From Hippea maritima DSM 10411 (GTDB lineage: Bacteria; Campylobacterota_A; Desulfurellia; Desulfurellales; Hippeaceae), in contig NC_015318.1 of NCBI RefSeq assembly GCF_000194135.1, positions 1,006,501 through 1,070,500 on the forward strand: a DNA stretch of 64,000 nt, given 5' to 3'. Made by a program: the position numbers and the translations under genes. Under the pieces are notes generated by a model. That model was not told the origin of the DNA. It worked only from the letters and a program-made list of their open reading frames with translations, and ran no database searches. This document shows, one piece after another, positions 1 to 8,847 of the stretch. Numbering within the stretch: position 1 is the first letter of the stretch; each line of letters begins with the position of its first letter.

Positions 1-485
1 TCCTTGTAAAGCTGAACAAAAACCTTTCTGACAGCCTTAGAAAGCTGCTCATCCATCGTAAAACGCAGGCGAGACCAATCACAGCTCAATCCTAACCTTT
101 TTATCTGATTAATGATTCTGTTGCCGTATTTTTCCTTCCACTCCCACACTTTCTCAACAAACTTCTCTCTTCCTAAATCCTCTTTCTTTATACCTTTGCT
201 TGCTAAATCCTTCTCCACCATGTTCTGGGTTGCAATACCGGCATGATCAGTTCCTGGCACCCACAAGACATTATAACCCTTCATCCTCTTGTATCTAACC
301 ATGATATCTTGCAGGGTGCCGTTTAAGGCATGACCAATGTGCAAAGCCCCGGTAACATTTGGTGGAGGTATAACTATGCTAAAATTCTCTTTACCTTCCT
401 TATTGGCAGGTTGAAAATATCCGTTCTTCTCCCAAAACTCATACCACTTTGTTTCAAAAGATGGCGAATATTTAGTCTCATCCAT
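1..485 (-). CDS. valS: Valine--tRNA ligase, N-terminal part (partial)
   Basis: Charges tRNA-Val with valine in the cytoplasm (class I synthetase). Only the first ~161 codons are in the window; the gene runs off the left edge. Reading the reverse strand from the ATG at 485 gives [18 protein letters not shown], then [16 protein letters not shown], which holds the class I HIGH signature in the PPPNVTG context typical of ValS, and later [21 protein letters not shown] Shine-Dalgarno lies 5-6 bases before the ATG. It follows iorB by 14 bases and is probably the last known gene of the queF-iorA-iorB-valS operon. IleS and LeuS were considered, but PNVTG and [10 protein letters not shown] favour ValS. 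Confidence 0.95.
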   Translation of the reverse strand, partial: MDETKYSPSFETKWYEFWEKNGYFQPANKEGKENFSIVIPPPNVTGALHIGHALNGTLQDIMVRYKRMKGYNVLWVPGTDHAGIATQNMVEKDLASKGIKKEDLGREKFVEKVWEWKEKYGNRIINQIKRLGLSCDWSRLRFTMDEQLSKAVRKVFVQLYK

Positions 486-499
486 CGTTTCACCCCTTT

Positions 500-1078
500 T
501 TATGCTAAGTCTTGTGATAGTTTTCTTCCATAACTAAAAGCCATAGCGTTTATCGTTCTGAGTTTCTCCGGCAGAACATTATCTATAGCCTGTAAGAAAT
601 ACTTCTCATCCACATCTAAAAACGCAGACAGAACACCCAACATCACAGTATTTACAATCTTATCATTGCCCAGCTTTAAGGCATCATCCAAAAACCTTCT
701 CTTTATTATCTTTGCCACCTTAACCTTTTCCATCATCATATCTATCTTCTGCTCATCTATCACTTGATTGATTATAGGCATAATCCTATCGTTTACTATA
801 ACAACAGATGACGGATTCAGATAACCAACCCACCTTAACATCTCCACCTTCTCTGTTGCAAACATGAAGGGAACCTGACCTTTCTTGTCTGTTGGCGAGT
901 AAACCCTCTCTCCAAACCTAACCGAGGCACTAACAGACCCGCCCCTCTGGCTCATACCGTGAATCTCACTCTTTTTAACATCAAAACCGGCAAGCATGCA
1001 CGCCTGCGCTACTATATTAGAAGCTGTGATTATTCCATCCCCTCCAACACCAACAAACAACACACTTTGAATGTTCAT
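500..1078 (-). CDS. iorB: Indolepyruvate:ferredoxin oxidoreductase, beta subunit
   Basis: Small (gamma-domain type) subunit of the cytoplasmic enzyme that oxidatively decarboxylates aryl pyruvates from aromatic amino acids to aryl-acetyl-CoA, reducing ferredoxin. The 192-residue protein starts [20 protein letters not shown], the glycine-rich start of the pyruvate ferredoxin/flavodoxin oxidoreductase gamma family, and carries [17 protein letters not shown], a hallmark of IorB. Length is normal. Its start overlaps the end of iorA by four bases, so the two subunits are translationally coupled. Its presence points to anaerobic amino-acid fermentation or reductive use of aryl acids. Confidence 0.95.
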   Translation of the reverse strand: MNIQSVLFVGVGGDGIITASNIVAQACMLAGFDVKKSEIHGMSQRGGSVSASVRFGERVYSPTDKKGQVPFMFATEKVEMLRWVGYLNPSSVVIVNDRIMPIINQVIDEQKIDMMMEKVKVAKIIKRRFLDDALKLGNDKIVNTVMLGVLSAFLDVDEKYFLQAIDNVLPEKLRTINAMAFSYGRKLSQDLA

Positions 1079-2847
1079 TTCCCCTCCTTAACCACGATAG
1101 CACCTTCAACCGGGCAAACATTCTTGCACACCTCACAACCCGTGCACAACACCTCATCTATAACGGCCTTATTGTCTTTAAAGTCTATAGCCGGGCAAGC
1201 TATGCGCAGACACCTCTTGCAGCCGATACATTTATCAGCCACAACCACAAGGGGCGTATCCTTAATCTTCTTGGGAGCAAGAACACACGGCCTCTTTGCC
1301 ACAATTACGCTTAAGCCCTCTGTGTCTATCTGTTGATTTATAATCTCCTTTGTTGCGTTGTAATCGTATTGGTCAACCTCAAAAACACGCTCTATACCCA
1401 ATGCCTTTGCAAATCTTACAATATCCACAGGCTCAAACTCATCTCCAGATAAAGAAAATCCGCTGGATGGGTCTGGTTGACCTCCAGTCATAGCTGTAAT
1501 TCTATTATCCAATATAATTACAGTCATATTTGCCTTGTTTACATAGGCATCGATCAACGGTTGAATGCCCGTATGAAAGAAGGTTGAATCACCAATAACA
1601 GCTACAACCTTTTCCTTATCCTGAGTCTTTGCCATACCCACAGCAACGGAAATACTTGCACCCATGCAAATAGTGGTGTGCATAGCAGAAAGTGGAGGCA
1701 AAGCACCCAATGTATAACAACCTATATCCCCTGTTATAAAGATATCCTTCCTTGAATGCAGTATATCAAAAATCGGCCTGTGCGGACAGCCAGGACACAA
1801 AGCAGGCGGCCTTTTTGGCAATTCAAACTCCTCTGTAAACACCGCCGTGGTCTTCTCCTTCAACACACCTGCCTTATAAAGACCCTCTTCAACCACATCC
1901 AGGTTAAATTCGCCGTTATATGGAAAGTACTTCTTACCTTCAACATCAACACCTGCTATCTTTAGCTCCTCTTCCATAAACGGCTCAAGTTCCTCAACCA
2001 CCAAAACCCTATCAAAATCCTTCACAAACTTACTTAACTTGTTTGTAGGTAGAGGATAGCTAAAGCCTATTTTAAAGAAGTGAGCCTCAGGCAAAAGCTC
2101 CTTAACATAGTTGTATGCCATGCCGGCTGTAATTATACCGACATTTATAGAACCCTTCTCTATCCTGTTTATCGGTGTCTCCTCGCTAAATGCCTTTAGG
2201 CTTTCAAGCCTCTCTAAAACGGTTTTATGTCTTTCTATGGCGTTTGCAGGCAACATTACATACTTTCTAAAATTTTTATCCAAAGAGAGCTCCTTTTCGT
2301 TATCCAATGTCCTCGGATCAAACTGAACAACGCCCAAGGAGTGTGAAATCCTTGTGGTGGTTCTAAACAAAACCGGTGTATCAAACCTCTCGCTAACCAC
2401 AAAGGCATACTGCATATAGCCCATAGCCTCAAACGGGTCTGTAGGCTCTATCAATGGTATCTTTGCAAACTTAGCATACCTTCTATTATCCTGCTCATTT
2501 TGAGAGGAGTGCATACCTGGGTCATCTGCACTGACTACAACAAAACCGGCATTAACACCTGTATATGATGCGGTCATCAGAGGATCTGCCGCCACATTCA
2601 AACCTACATGCTTCATAGTGGCAAAGCTTCTAACACCTGCAATGGATGCGCCAAGGGCTGCCTCAAAACCCGCCTTTTCATTCGGTGCCCATTGGGCTAT
2701 AACATCGGGATAGCTTTTAAAATGTTCAAGTATCTCGCTGGATGGCGTTCCAGGATAACCGCTCGCAAAACGGGCATTACCTTTATAAGCTCCTATTGAA
2801 ATGGCTTCATTACCGCTCACTATCTTCTTTACAAGCTTTAAATCCAT
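1075..2847 (-). CDS. iorA: Indolepyruvate:ferredoxin oxidoreductase, alpha subunit
   Basis: Large catalytic subunit (590 residues) of the aryl-pyruvate:ferredoxin oxidoreductase. The N-terminal half is the pyrimidine-binding domain (GNEAISIGAYKG, then FASGYPGTPSSEI). The middle-C half is the thiamine-diphosphate domain, with CPGCPHRPIFDIL and TGDIGCYTLGALPPL, and VVAVIGDSTFFHTG as the Mg/ThDP-binding GDS motif. The C-terminus has two ferredoxin-type 4Fe-4S clusters: CIGCKRCLRIACP and CTGCEVCKNVCP. The first cluster reads CxxCxxCxxxxCP rather than CxxCxxCxxxCP, which is usual for IorA. It lies 10 bases after queF and overlaps iorB. Length and domain order are normal. Confidence 0.96.
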   Translation of the reverse strand: MDLKLVKKIVSGNEAISIGAYKGNARFASGYPGTPSSEILEHFKSYPDVIAQWAPNEKAGFEAALGASIAGVRSFATMKHVGLNVAADPLMTASYTGVNAGFVVVSADDPGMHSSQNEQDNRRYAKFAKIPLIEPTDPFEAMGYMQYAFVVSERFDTPVLFRTTTRISHSLGVVQFDPRTLDNEKELSLDKNFRKYVMLPANAIERHKTVLERLESLKAFSEETPINRIEKGSINVGIITAGMAYNYVKELLPEAHFFKIGFSYPLPTNKLSKFVKDFDRVLVVEELEPFMEEELKIAGVDVEGKKYFPYNGEFNLDVVEEGLYKAGVLKEKTTAVFTEEFELPKRPPALCPGCPHRPIFDILHSRKDIFITGDIGCYTLGALPPLSAMHTTICMGASISVAVGMAKTQDKEKVVAVIGDSTFFHTGIQPLIDAYVNKANMTVIILDNRITAMTGGQPDPSSGFSLSGDEFEPVDIVRFAKALGIERVFEVDQYDYNATKEIINQQIDTEGLSVIVAKRPCVLAPKKIKDTPLVVVADKCIGCKRCLRIACPAIDFKDNKAVIDEVLCTGCEVCKNVCPVEGAIVVKEGK

Positions 2848-2857
2848 AGTTAAACTC

Positions 2858-3217
2858 CTAAAATGCTATTCTTATTACCGTCTTTACATTACCACGAGGC
2901 GTAAAATCGCCTATAACCTCAAGATGCTTGGGCTTTAAAGCCTCCTTCAAAGCATTGAATATTTCATTTGTTGCATCCTCATGCGATATATACCTCTCCC
3001 TGTATTTATTCAAGAAAAGCTTTAGAGATTTTAACTCAATTACATACTTATCCGGAACATATTTTATTCTGATCGTTGCAAAGTCCGGATACCCGCTGCG
3101 TGGGCATTTGCAGGTAAATTCTGGAAACTCAATGCTTACCTGATAATCATTCTCAGGATGGTTGTTAGGCCAAGCTTCAAGTTGTGCCTTTTCAATTTCT
3201 TCTTCTCCGTATCTCAC
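2858..3217 (-). CDS. queF: NADPH-dependent 7-cyano-7-deazaguanine reductase (QueF, type I)
   Basis: Reduces preQ0 to preQ1 in queuosine biosynthesis. The 119-residue protein is the short, unimodular QueF form. It shows [14 protein letters not shown], where Cys38 matches the nucleophile that forms a thioimide with the nitrile and Asp43 the acid, and [13 protein letters not shown], the QueF NADPH-binding motif; GDFTPRGNV is near the end. Translation probably starts at a GTG (3217), preceded by a purine-rich GGGGGTAGAAG. queD, another queuosine gene, lies far away at 53454. It appears to be the first gene of the iorAB-valS operon. Confidence 0.95.
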   Translation of the reverse strand: MRYGEEEIEKAQLEAWPNNHPENDYQVSIEFPEFTCKCPRSGYPDFATIRIKYVPDKYVIELKSLKLFLNKYRERYISHEDATNEIFNALKEALKPKHLEVIGDFTPRGNVKTVIRIAF

Positions 3218-3246
3218 CTTCTACCCCCAAATAAAAACTAACCCTA

Positions 3247-3275
3247 TTTTTAACATAAAGAGAAACTCATTACAA
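3247..3275 (-). promoter_or_regulatory. Possible sigma-70 promoter upstream of queF
   Basis: On the minus strand, TTGTAA (3270-3275) and TAAAAA (3247-3252) are separated by 17 bases, about 30 bases upstream of the queF start. The match to the consensus is moderate only; this is the only intergenic space where an operon promoter could sit. Confidence 0.4.
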
Positions 3276-3278
3276 GCA

Positions 3279-4790
3279 TTAGACATCCCAGTCTAGTATG
3301 CGATACGAGATGGCCTCTTTTATATGTGATGGTCTTATCTTACTCTCTTGCTCGATATCTGCTATAGTCCTAGCAATCTTCAATATCTTTGAATAGCTCC
3401 TTGCAGAAAAACCAAACCGCTCTGAAGCCAAATTTAATATGCGATAGGACTCATCATCCAAAGAACAAAATCTCTCAATGTGCATCTGCTCCATCTGAGC
3501 ATTGTAATCTATTGGCTCATCTTTAAACCTTTTTCTCTGAATATCAACAACACTCTCAACTATTTCTCTCATGGAGGCAGAGTCCATATCCTTATCTTTA
3601 AATGCTAATTTTTCATAATCAATTTCTGGCACATTTACTTGAAGGTCTATCCTATCCAAAATAGGGCCTGAGAGTTTTGCTCGATATTTATTTATCTGAG
3701 CAATAGTGCAGGAGCAGGTTCTCTTTTTAGAGCCATAATAGCCACACGGACAGGGATTCATGGCAGCAACAAGCAAAAATCGAGCAGGATATGTGACCTT
3801 TGCAGTTGCCCTCGATACAGTTATCTTGCCATCCTCAAGGGGCTGTCTCAAAGACTCTATCACATTGCGCTTAAATTCAGCAAACTCGTCCAAGAACAAA
3901 ACCCCGTTGTGTGCAAGCGTTATCTCACCAGGCAAAGCCTTCGCTCCGCCACCAATTAAGCTAACATCACTGGCGCCTGTATGGGGTGCTCTAAATGGAC
4001 GATGAAACATCAATGGCTTATCCTTATCCAATAGACCGCATACACTATAAATCTTGGTGGTTTCCAACACCTCTTTCTCATTCATTTTGGGCATTATGGA
4101 GGGAATTCTTTTGGCTATCATACTCTTTCCAACACCCGGTGGACCAACAAGTAAAATATTGTGAAAGCCAGCCACAGCTATGATCACAGCCCTTTTAACC
4201 TTTAGTTGGCCTTTGACCGAAGAGAAATCGGGCATATCATCATAGTTGGAGGCAAAATCTATATCAGTCTTCTCTGCATCCCTTTCTATTTCGCCCTTCA
4301 AAAAAGACAAAACCTCAAGCAAATGGTCAAAGCCAAACACACAAGCCCCTGTAAGGGCTGCCTCTTTTGCATTATCCTTACTAACAATAAGCTTTAAACC
4401 CTTCTCTTTAGCAAATACACCTATCGGGAATATGCCATTTATACCCCTAAGCTTGCCATCCAAGGACAGTTCTGAGGCAAAAAGATAACCATCAAGGTTA
4501 AGTTTCAAGTCCAAAGAAATTATAGAAAGACCAACAGCTATAGGTAAATCAAAACCTGAACCCTCTTTTTTTAAATCAGCGGGGGCTAAGCTTATTGTGA
4601 TTTTTTTGGGTGGAAGTTTTATGCCACTATTGGAAAGTGCATGTATCGCTCTATCCTTGCTCTCCTTAGCTGCACCTTGGGCAAGTCCTATAATATTCAA
4701 CGAAGGCAGACCTCGGGTTGCATCTATCTCTATGGTAACAGGTCTCGCCTCAATCCCTACAACAAGGGCGCTGTTTAGCTTAACAAACAT
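3279..4790 (-). CDS. comM: YifB/ComM-family Mg-chelatase-like AAA+ ATPase
   Basis: A 503-residue member of the YifB/ComM family, AAA+ ATPases related to magnesium chelatase. In naturally competent bacteria ComM is a branch-migration helicase that extends heteroduplex during transformation. The N-terminus (ALVVGIEARPVTIEID) is the ChlI-like domain; Walker A is LLVGPPGVGKSM, Walker B is GVLFLDEFAEF, and a cysteine cluster CPCGYYGSKKRTCSC follows, with the Mg-chelatase C-terminal domain last. The start ATG overlaps the stop of the FN3 lipoprotein gene as TGATG. Length matches the family. Whether this organism takes up DNA cannot be told from the sequence. Confidence 0.92.
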   Translation of the reverse strand: MFVKLNSALVVGIEARPVTIEIDATRGLPSLNIIGLAQGAAKESKDRAIHALSNSGIKLPPKKITISLAPADLKKEGSGFDLPIAVGLSIISLDLKLNLDGYLFASELSLDGKLRGINGIFPIGVFAKEKGLKLIVSKDNAKEAALTGACVFGFDHLLEVLSFLKGEIERDAEKTDIDFASNYDDMPDFSSVKGQLKVKRAVIIAVAGFHNILLVGPPGVGKSMIAKRIPSIMPKMNEKEVLETTKIYSVCGLLDKDKPLMFHRPFRAPHTGASDVSLIGGGAKALPGEITLAHNGVLFLDEFAEFKRNVIESLRQPLEDGKITVSRATAKVTYPARFLLVAAMNPCPCGYYGSKKRTCSCTIAQINKYRAKLSGPILDRIDLQVNVPEIDYEKLAFKDKDMDSASMREIVESVVDIQRKRFKDEPIDYNAQMEQMHIERFCSLDDESYRILNLASERFGFSARSYSKILKIARTIADIEQESKIRPSHIKEAISYRILDWDV

Positions 4791-6007
4791 CAGCGAACCT
4801 TTATCTTAACCTCTGGAGATGGTGGACTTTCTTGACCGTATTTATCAACAGCTTTAATATAGTAATAATATGTGGTGTTGGGCGATACCTCGTTGTCTGT
4901 GTAGTAAGTATTTTCAGTCTCTGCTATCTTACGGGTTAAAATAACAAAATGCCTTCTAAAAACCTCATATTTAACTGTATCAGGAGATGCTTTAGACCAG
5001 CTTATAACAACCGCATGTCCCACCTGTTTTACCGATATACCGGTTGGGGGTTCTGGTAGAGGCTTGGTTTCAAAACTATATATTTTTGTTGGTAGGCTCT
5101 CTATACCGTCCTTATCAACACTGGTTAAGTAATAGTAATATGTCTTACCAGGACTCAAGCCAGAGTCGATATAGCTTAAATTATCCGACGGCACCTCACC
5201 AACAAGACCTAAAGAGCCCTTTGTGGAACCTCTGTATATCCTATATTTCACTACATCAGCCGTTATGCTGGGCCACCAATAAATAGTAAGCTTTCCTGCG
5301 CCGCTGGGTTTAGCTGAAAGGTTCCTCGGTGGTGCTGGTTTGAATTTTGTTGTAGCCTTAGCAACAGCTAAAATATCACCCTCCACACCTTTATAATTTA
5401 CAGAAACGACAGAGTAGTAATAGGTTGAACCGTCTTTTAGTCCTTTGTCTATATATATTGTATTCACATAACCATTTACTCGCCCAACCTTTTTGAACGG
5501 GCCTTTAGGGTTTATGGATCTATAAATATTATACGCCACAACAGTATCATCCTGAGGTGGATACCATTTTATTACAACCATCCTAGCTAATCCAGAGGTT
5601 GCACTGATTTGTTTTGGTGAGTTTGGCGGAGGCAGGGTTTTTCCTTCAACTACCTGACTTGATGGGCCTATGCCACTATCAGAATAAACAGCAATCTTAT
5701 AATAGTAAATAGCATTATCCTCAAGATGTTTCAAAAAACCGCCTGTATCCTCATATGTTGTTTTTAGTTTATTGCTTATCTTGGTAATCTGCTTAAACTC
5801 ACCCGTAGGGGAGCTTGACCTAAAAACTACATAACCCTTAACTCTTTTATCCAAAACAGGTTTCCAACTCAACCCAACACTCCTGATTCCACTGTGGGTT
5901 TTTAGTCCCTCAACTATAGGAAGTGAGGTTATAACGGTCTGTTTAGTTTGAGGTATACATCCCCACATAAAAATAAAAACCAATAAAAACAAAAACGCCC
6001 TTTTCAT
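4790..6007 (-). CDS. Lipoprotein with four fibronectin type III domains
   Basis: Predicted surface or periplasmic lipoprotein of about 405 residues. The start is taken as the ATG at 6007, because an SD (GGAGG) lies just before it; a longer reading frame would begin inside that SD. The N-terminus MKRAFLFLLVFIFMWGC is a lipoprotein signal with Cys17 as the lipidated residue. Four consecutive repeats of about 90 residues follow, each with a tryptophan/proline start (for example VGLSWKPVLDKRVKGYVVFR), a YYYKI/YYYYI strand and a final ES or EG linker, as in FN3 domains. No catalytic domain is seen. FN3 modules usually bind proteins or carbohydrates; the partner is unknown. It sits between rluD and comM in a cell-wall/RNA operon. 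Confidence 0.85.
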   Translation of the reverse strand: MKRAFLFLLVFIFMWGCIPQTKQTVITSLPIVEGLKTHSGIRSVGLSWKPVLDKRVKGYVVFRSSSPTGEFKQITKISNKLKTTYEDTGGFLKHLEDNAIYYYKIAVYSDSGIGPSSQVVEGKTLPPPNSPKQISATSGLARMVVIKWYPPQDDTVVAYNIYRSINPKGPFKKVGRVNGYVNTIYIDKGLKDGSTYYYSVVSVNYKGVEGDILAVAKATTKFKPAPPRNLSAKPSGAGKLTIYWWPSITADVVKYRIYRGSTKGSLGLVGEVPSDNLSYIDSGLSPGKTYYYYLTSVDKDGIESLPTKIYSFETKPLPEPPTGISVKQVGHAVVISWSKASPDTVKYEVFRRHFVILTRKIAETENTYYTDNEVSPNTTYYYYIKAVDKYGQESPPSPEVKIKVR

Positions 6008-6008
6008 A

Positions 6009-6914
6009 CTAACCTCCAATTAAAACCCTCATATCCTCAGGCAGTTTAGAATAAAACTTTAAAAATTTACCACTCCATGGATGCCTAAAACCCAATACAA
6101 AAGCATGCAGGGCTTGTCTTTTAATTTCTTTCAAAACCCCACCATAAGTAGCATCACCGACAAGCGGGCAACCCAAATATTTCATATGAACCCTTATCTG
6201 ATGAGTTCTACCTGTTTGTAATTTAAACATAACCACATCGTAATTTTCAAGTCTTTTTAAAAGCTTGTAAAATGTTATTGCCTCTTTACCGTTTTCAACC
6301 ACGGCAAACAGTTTCCTGTTTTTTGGGTGTCTGCCAATGGGTTTATCTATTTCGCCACTATTTTGCTTAAGATGACAACCTACAACGCCAATATACCTTC
6401 TTTCTATTGAATGCTCAAAAAACTGTTTTGCAAGGAAAAAATGCGCCCTATCGTTTTTAGCAAGCACTATTACTCCACTTGTATCTTTGTCTATTCTATG
6501 CACTACACCACCCCTAAGAGGTGCTCCTATACTTGATAACCGAACCCCCCTATACTTCAAAGCAGAGACAACACTCACATCCTCACAGGCAGCCCCTGGA
6601 TGCACTACAATACCTGCAGGTTTTTCAACCACAACAACATCCTCATCCTCAAAAAGAATTTTTATTGGGGCGTCATTTGGCTCTATTTTGTTATTTTTTG
6701 GAGGTGGTATTATTATACTAAGGCAATCCCCATACTTTAGTTTATAGCTTTTAGATATAAACCTACTGCATACTTTTATAAAACCATCTTTTATATAATT
6801 CTGTACTTGATTTCTTGGAATTTCCAGAATCTCTGAGACTACTTTATCTACCCTTTTATCTACATAAACCTCATCAATTCTCTCTATAACTATTTCACTG
6901 GATTGCATTTTCAT
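6009..6914 (-). CDS. rluD: RluA/RluD-family large-subunit rRNA pseudouridine synthase
   Basis: Isomerises uridines to pseudouridine in structured RNA, most likely 23S rRNA. The 301-residue protein has an N-terminal S4 RNA-binding domain (VDKVVSEILEIPRNQVQNYI, residues ~18-75), followed by the synthase domain with the catalytic motif GGVVHRIDKDTSGVIVLAK (the Asp after HRI), and FKLQTGRTHQIRVHMKYLG near the C-terminus. S4 plus this motif fits RluD best, but RluC and other RluA relatives cannot be excluded, so the exact target uridines are inferred. It starts within the last codons of the PBP1A gene (20-base overlap). Confidence 0.88.
   Translation of the reverse strand: MKMQSSEIVIERIDEVYVDKRVDKVVSEILEIPRNQVQNYIKDGFIKVCSRFISKSYKLKYGDCLSIIIPPPKNNKIEPNDAPIKILFEDEDVVVVEKPAGIVVHPGAACEDVSVVSALKYRGVRLSSIGAPLRGGVVHRIDKDTSGVIVLAKNDRAHFFLAKQFFEHSIERRYIGVVGCHLKQNSGEIDKPIGRHPKNRKLFAVVENGKEAITFYKLLKRLENYDVVMFKLQTGRTHQIRVHMKYLGCPLVGDATYGGVLKEIKRQALHAFVLGFRHPWSGKFLKFYSKLPEDMRVLIGG
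6014..6018 (-). promoter_or_regulatory. Shine-Dalgarno embedded in the last codons of rluD
   Basis: The last two glycine codons of the RluD-type gene (GGA GGT, then stop TAG) form the GGAGG ribosome-binding site for the FN3 lipoprotein, whose ATG follows six bases later. This decides the lipoprotein start and implies coupled translation. Confidence 0.75.
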
Positions 6915-8847
6915 ACAACTGCTGGATTGTGGGTTTATCTTTCTGTAAATCCTCAGGGTTTTGTGGGGGTGAGTTTACCATATCTATGATATCTTTTGTT
7001 ATACCTCTGGGTATCGGAAAATCCTTAATCGGCTGACCTTCTAAGGCATTGGACATGAACTTTATCCATATTGGCAAAGCTGCCCTTGCCCCAGTGGCAC
7101 CCTTAAATATCATTCTATTATCATCATAACCCACCCAAACGCCGCATACCAAGTCGGGTGAATAACCTATAAACCATGCATCCCTATAGTTATTTGTCGT
7201 TCCAGTTTTTCCAGCCAAAGGCCTTTTTATAATACGTGCCGCCCTACCTGTACCATACAGAATCACATCTTTTAACATACCGGTTAAAATATATCCATCC
7301 ACATCATCAAAAACCCTTCTTAACCTGGGTTTCGCTTGATATATAACTCTACCATATTTATCTGTCACTTTGGTTACAAATATAGGCTTGGGAAGTAATC
7401 CATAATTATCGAAAGCAGCATAGGCCCTTACCATCTCTATTGGTTTTACACTCAAAGAACCCAATGCTATAGATAAATTGTGAGGAATTTTTTCTTCTAT
7501 CCCCAATTGATGTGCCATACTTACGACATTACCTATTCCAACACTATTGAGTAGATTAATCGTGGCAACGTTAACCGAGTGTGTCAGGGCATATTTTAGC
7601 GTAACTGTACCGTGGAACACACGTTCATAGTTTTGTGGCCTCCACTCCTTACCGTTAAATCTAAAAACAACCGGCATATCGGCTATAGTATCGTCTGGAA
7701 GATAACCCTCTGTTAATGCGGTAAGATAAATTATCGGCTTAAAGGAGCTACCAGGTTGCCTTTTTGCCTGCAATGCCCTGTTAAATTGACTTTTAGAGTA
7801 ATCAAAGCCGCCAACCAAAGCTTTAACATAGCCCGTTTTTGGATCCATAGCAACCAAAGCTGCCTGCAAACCGTCATATTTCTTTTTTATCGAAAGAACC
7901 CCGCTTTTTACAGCTATAAATGCAAAACGCTGGAGGGTTGTATTAAGGGTTGTATAAACACTTAGTCCACTTTTATATACAACTTCCTCACCATATTTAT
8001 CTATAAGCCAATTTCTTACATAATCGGTAAAATATGGAGCCACAATGAGTCCAAACAGATTGGCAGATGGTTTTATTAGGACAATCTTTGCATTCATGGC
8101 CTTTTTATACTGAGATAGGCTTATAAAATGATTTTCATACATCCTTCTTAAAACATATATAGTTCTTTTTCTTGCCCTTTGAGGATGTTTGTAGGGGTTA
8201 TAATAACTTGGTGCAGCTACCAAACCAGCAAGCATAGCAGACTCGCTAATTGTTAATTCCTTGGCATGTTTATCAAAGTACGTTCTTGCGGCAGCCTCAA
8301 CGCCCCAAGCTCCATCACCAAAGTAAACCGTATTTAGATAGAGCTGCAGTATCTTATCTTTGCTCATCTCCTTTTCTATCCTGTAGGCCAGTATTATCTC
8401 TTTAACCTTCCTATCAATGGTTCTTGCTGGTGTCAGATAGACATTTTTAACCAACTGCTGGGTTATGGTGCTTCCCCCTTGAACTATCTTTCCTTTCAAA
8501 ACATCTACAACCAAAGCCCTTGCGATACCAACTAAATCTATTGCACCATGTTCATAGAACCTTGCATCCTCTGCAGCCAAAATAGCATACCTCATCCAAG
8601 GTGAAACGTCTTTAAGTTTTACAGGAATTCTATTTTGAAGGCCAAACTTAGCTATAAGTTTTTTATCAGATGAGTAAACCTTTGTTGGAAGAGGAAGCAT
8701 ATTTACACTTACAACTTTATTAAAATCCTTTTTAACCCCCATATAGACCGAGCCAAAATATACACCACCGGCTACCAAAGCTATAAGAAAAACTATTAAA
8801 AACACGTATAAAAAAAACCTAAACAAGCCCTTTAAAAATCTTTTCAT
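6895..8847 (-). CDS. mrcA: Class A penicillin-binding protein (PBP1A type)
   Basis: Bifunctional peptidoglycan synthase anchored in the inner membrane: it polymerises glycan strands and cross-links peptides. The 650-residue protein has one N-terminal membrane segment (residues ~10-35). The GT51 transglycosylase domain has Glu93 in AAEDARFYEHG and GGSTITQQLVKN. The transpeptidase domain has the active-site serine in QPGSSFKP (S367-K370), THSVNVA as the SxN motif, and GKTGTTNNYRDAWF as KTG. All key residues are present. The start overlaps the stop of the TPR-protein gene as ATGA. A periplasmic C-terminal extension is short. Confidence 0.94.
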   Translation of the reverse strand: MKRFLKGLFRFFLYVFLIVFLIALVAGGVYFGSVYMGVKKDFNKVVSVNMLPLPTKVYSSDKKLIAKFGLQNRIPVKLKDVSPWMRYAILAAEDARFYEHGAIDLVGIARALVVDVLKGKIVQGGSTITQQLVKNVYLTPARTIDRKVKEIILAYRIEKEMSKDKILQLYLNTVYFGDGAWGVEAAARTYFDKHAKELTISESAMLAGLVAAPSYYNPYKHPQRARKRTIYVLRRMYENHFISLSQYKKAMNAKIVLIKPSANLFGLIVAPYFTDYVRNWLIDKYGEEVVYKSGLSVYTTLNTTLQRFAFIAVKSGVLSIKKKYDGLQAALVAMDPKTGYVKALVGGFDYSKSQFNRALQAKRQPGSSFKPIIYLTALTEGYLPDDTIADMPVVFRFNGKEWRPQNYERVFHGTVTLKYALTHSVNVATINLLNSVGIGNVVSMAHQLGIEEKIPHNLSIALGSLSVKPIEMVRAYAAFDNYGLLPKPIFVTKVTDKYGRVIYQAKPRLRRVFDDVDGYILTGMLKDVILYGTGRAARIIKRPLAGKTGTTNNYRDAWFIGYSPDLVCGVWVGYDDNRMIFKGATGARAALPIWIKFMSNALEGQPIKDFPIPRGITKDIIDMVNSPPQNPEDLQKDKPTIQQLYENAIQ

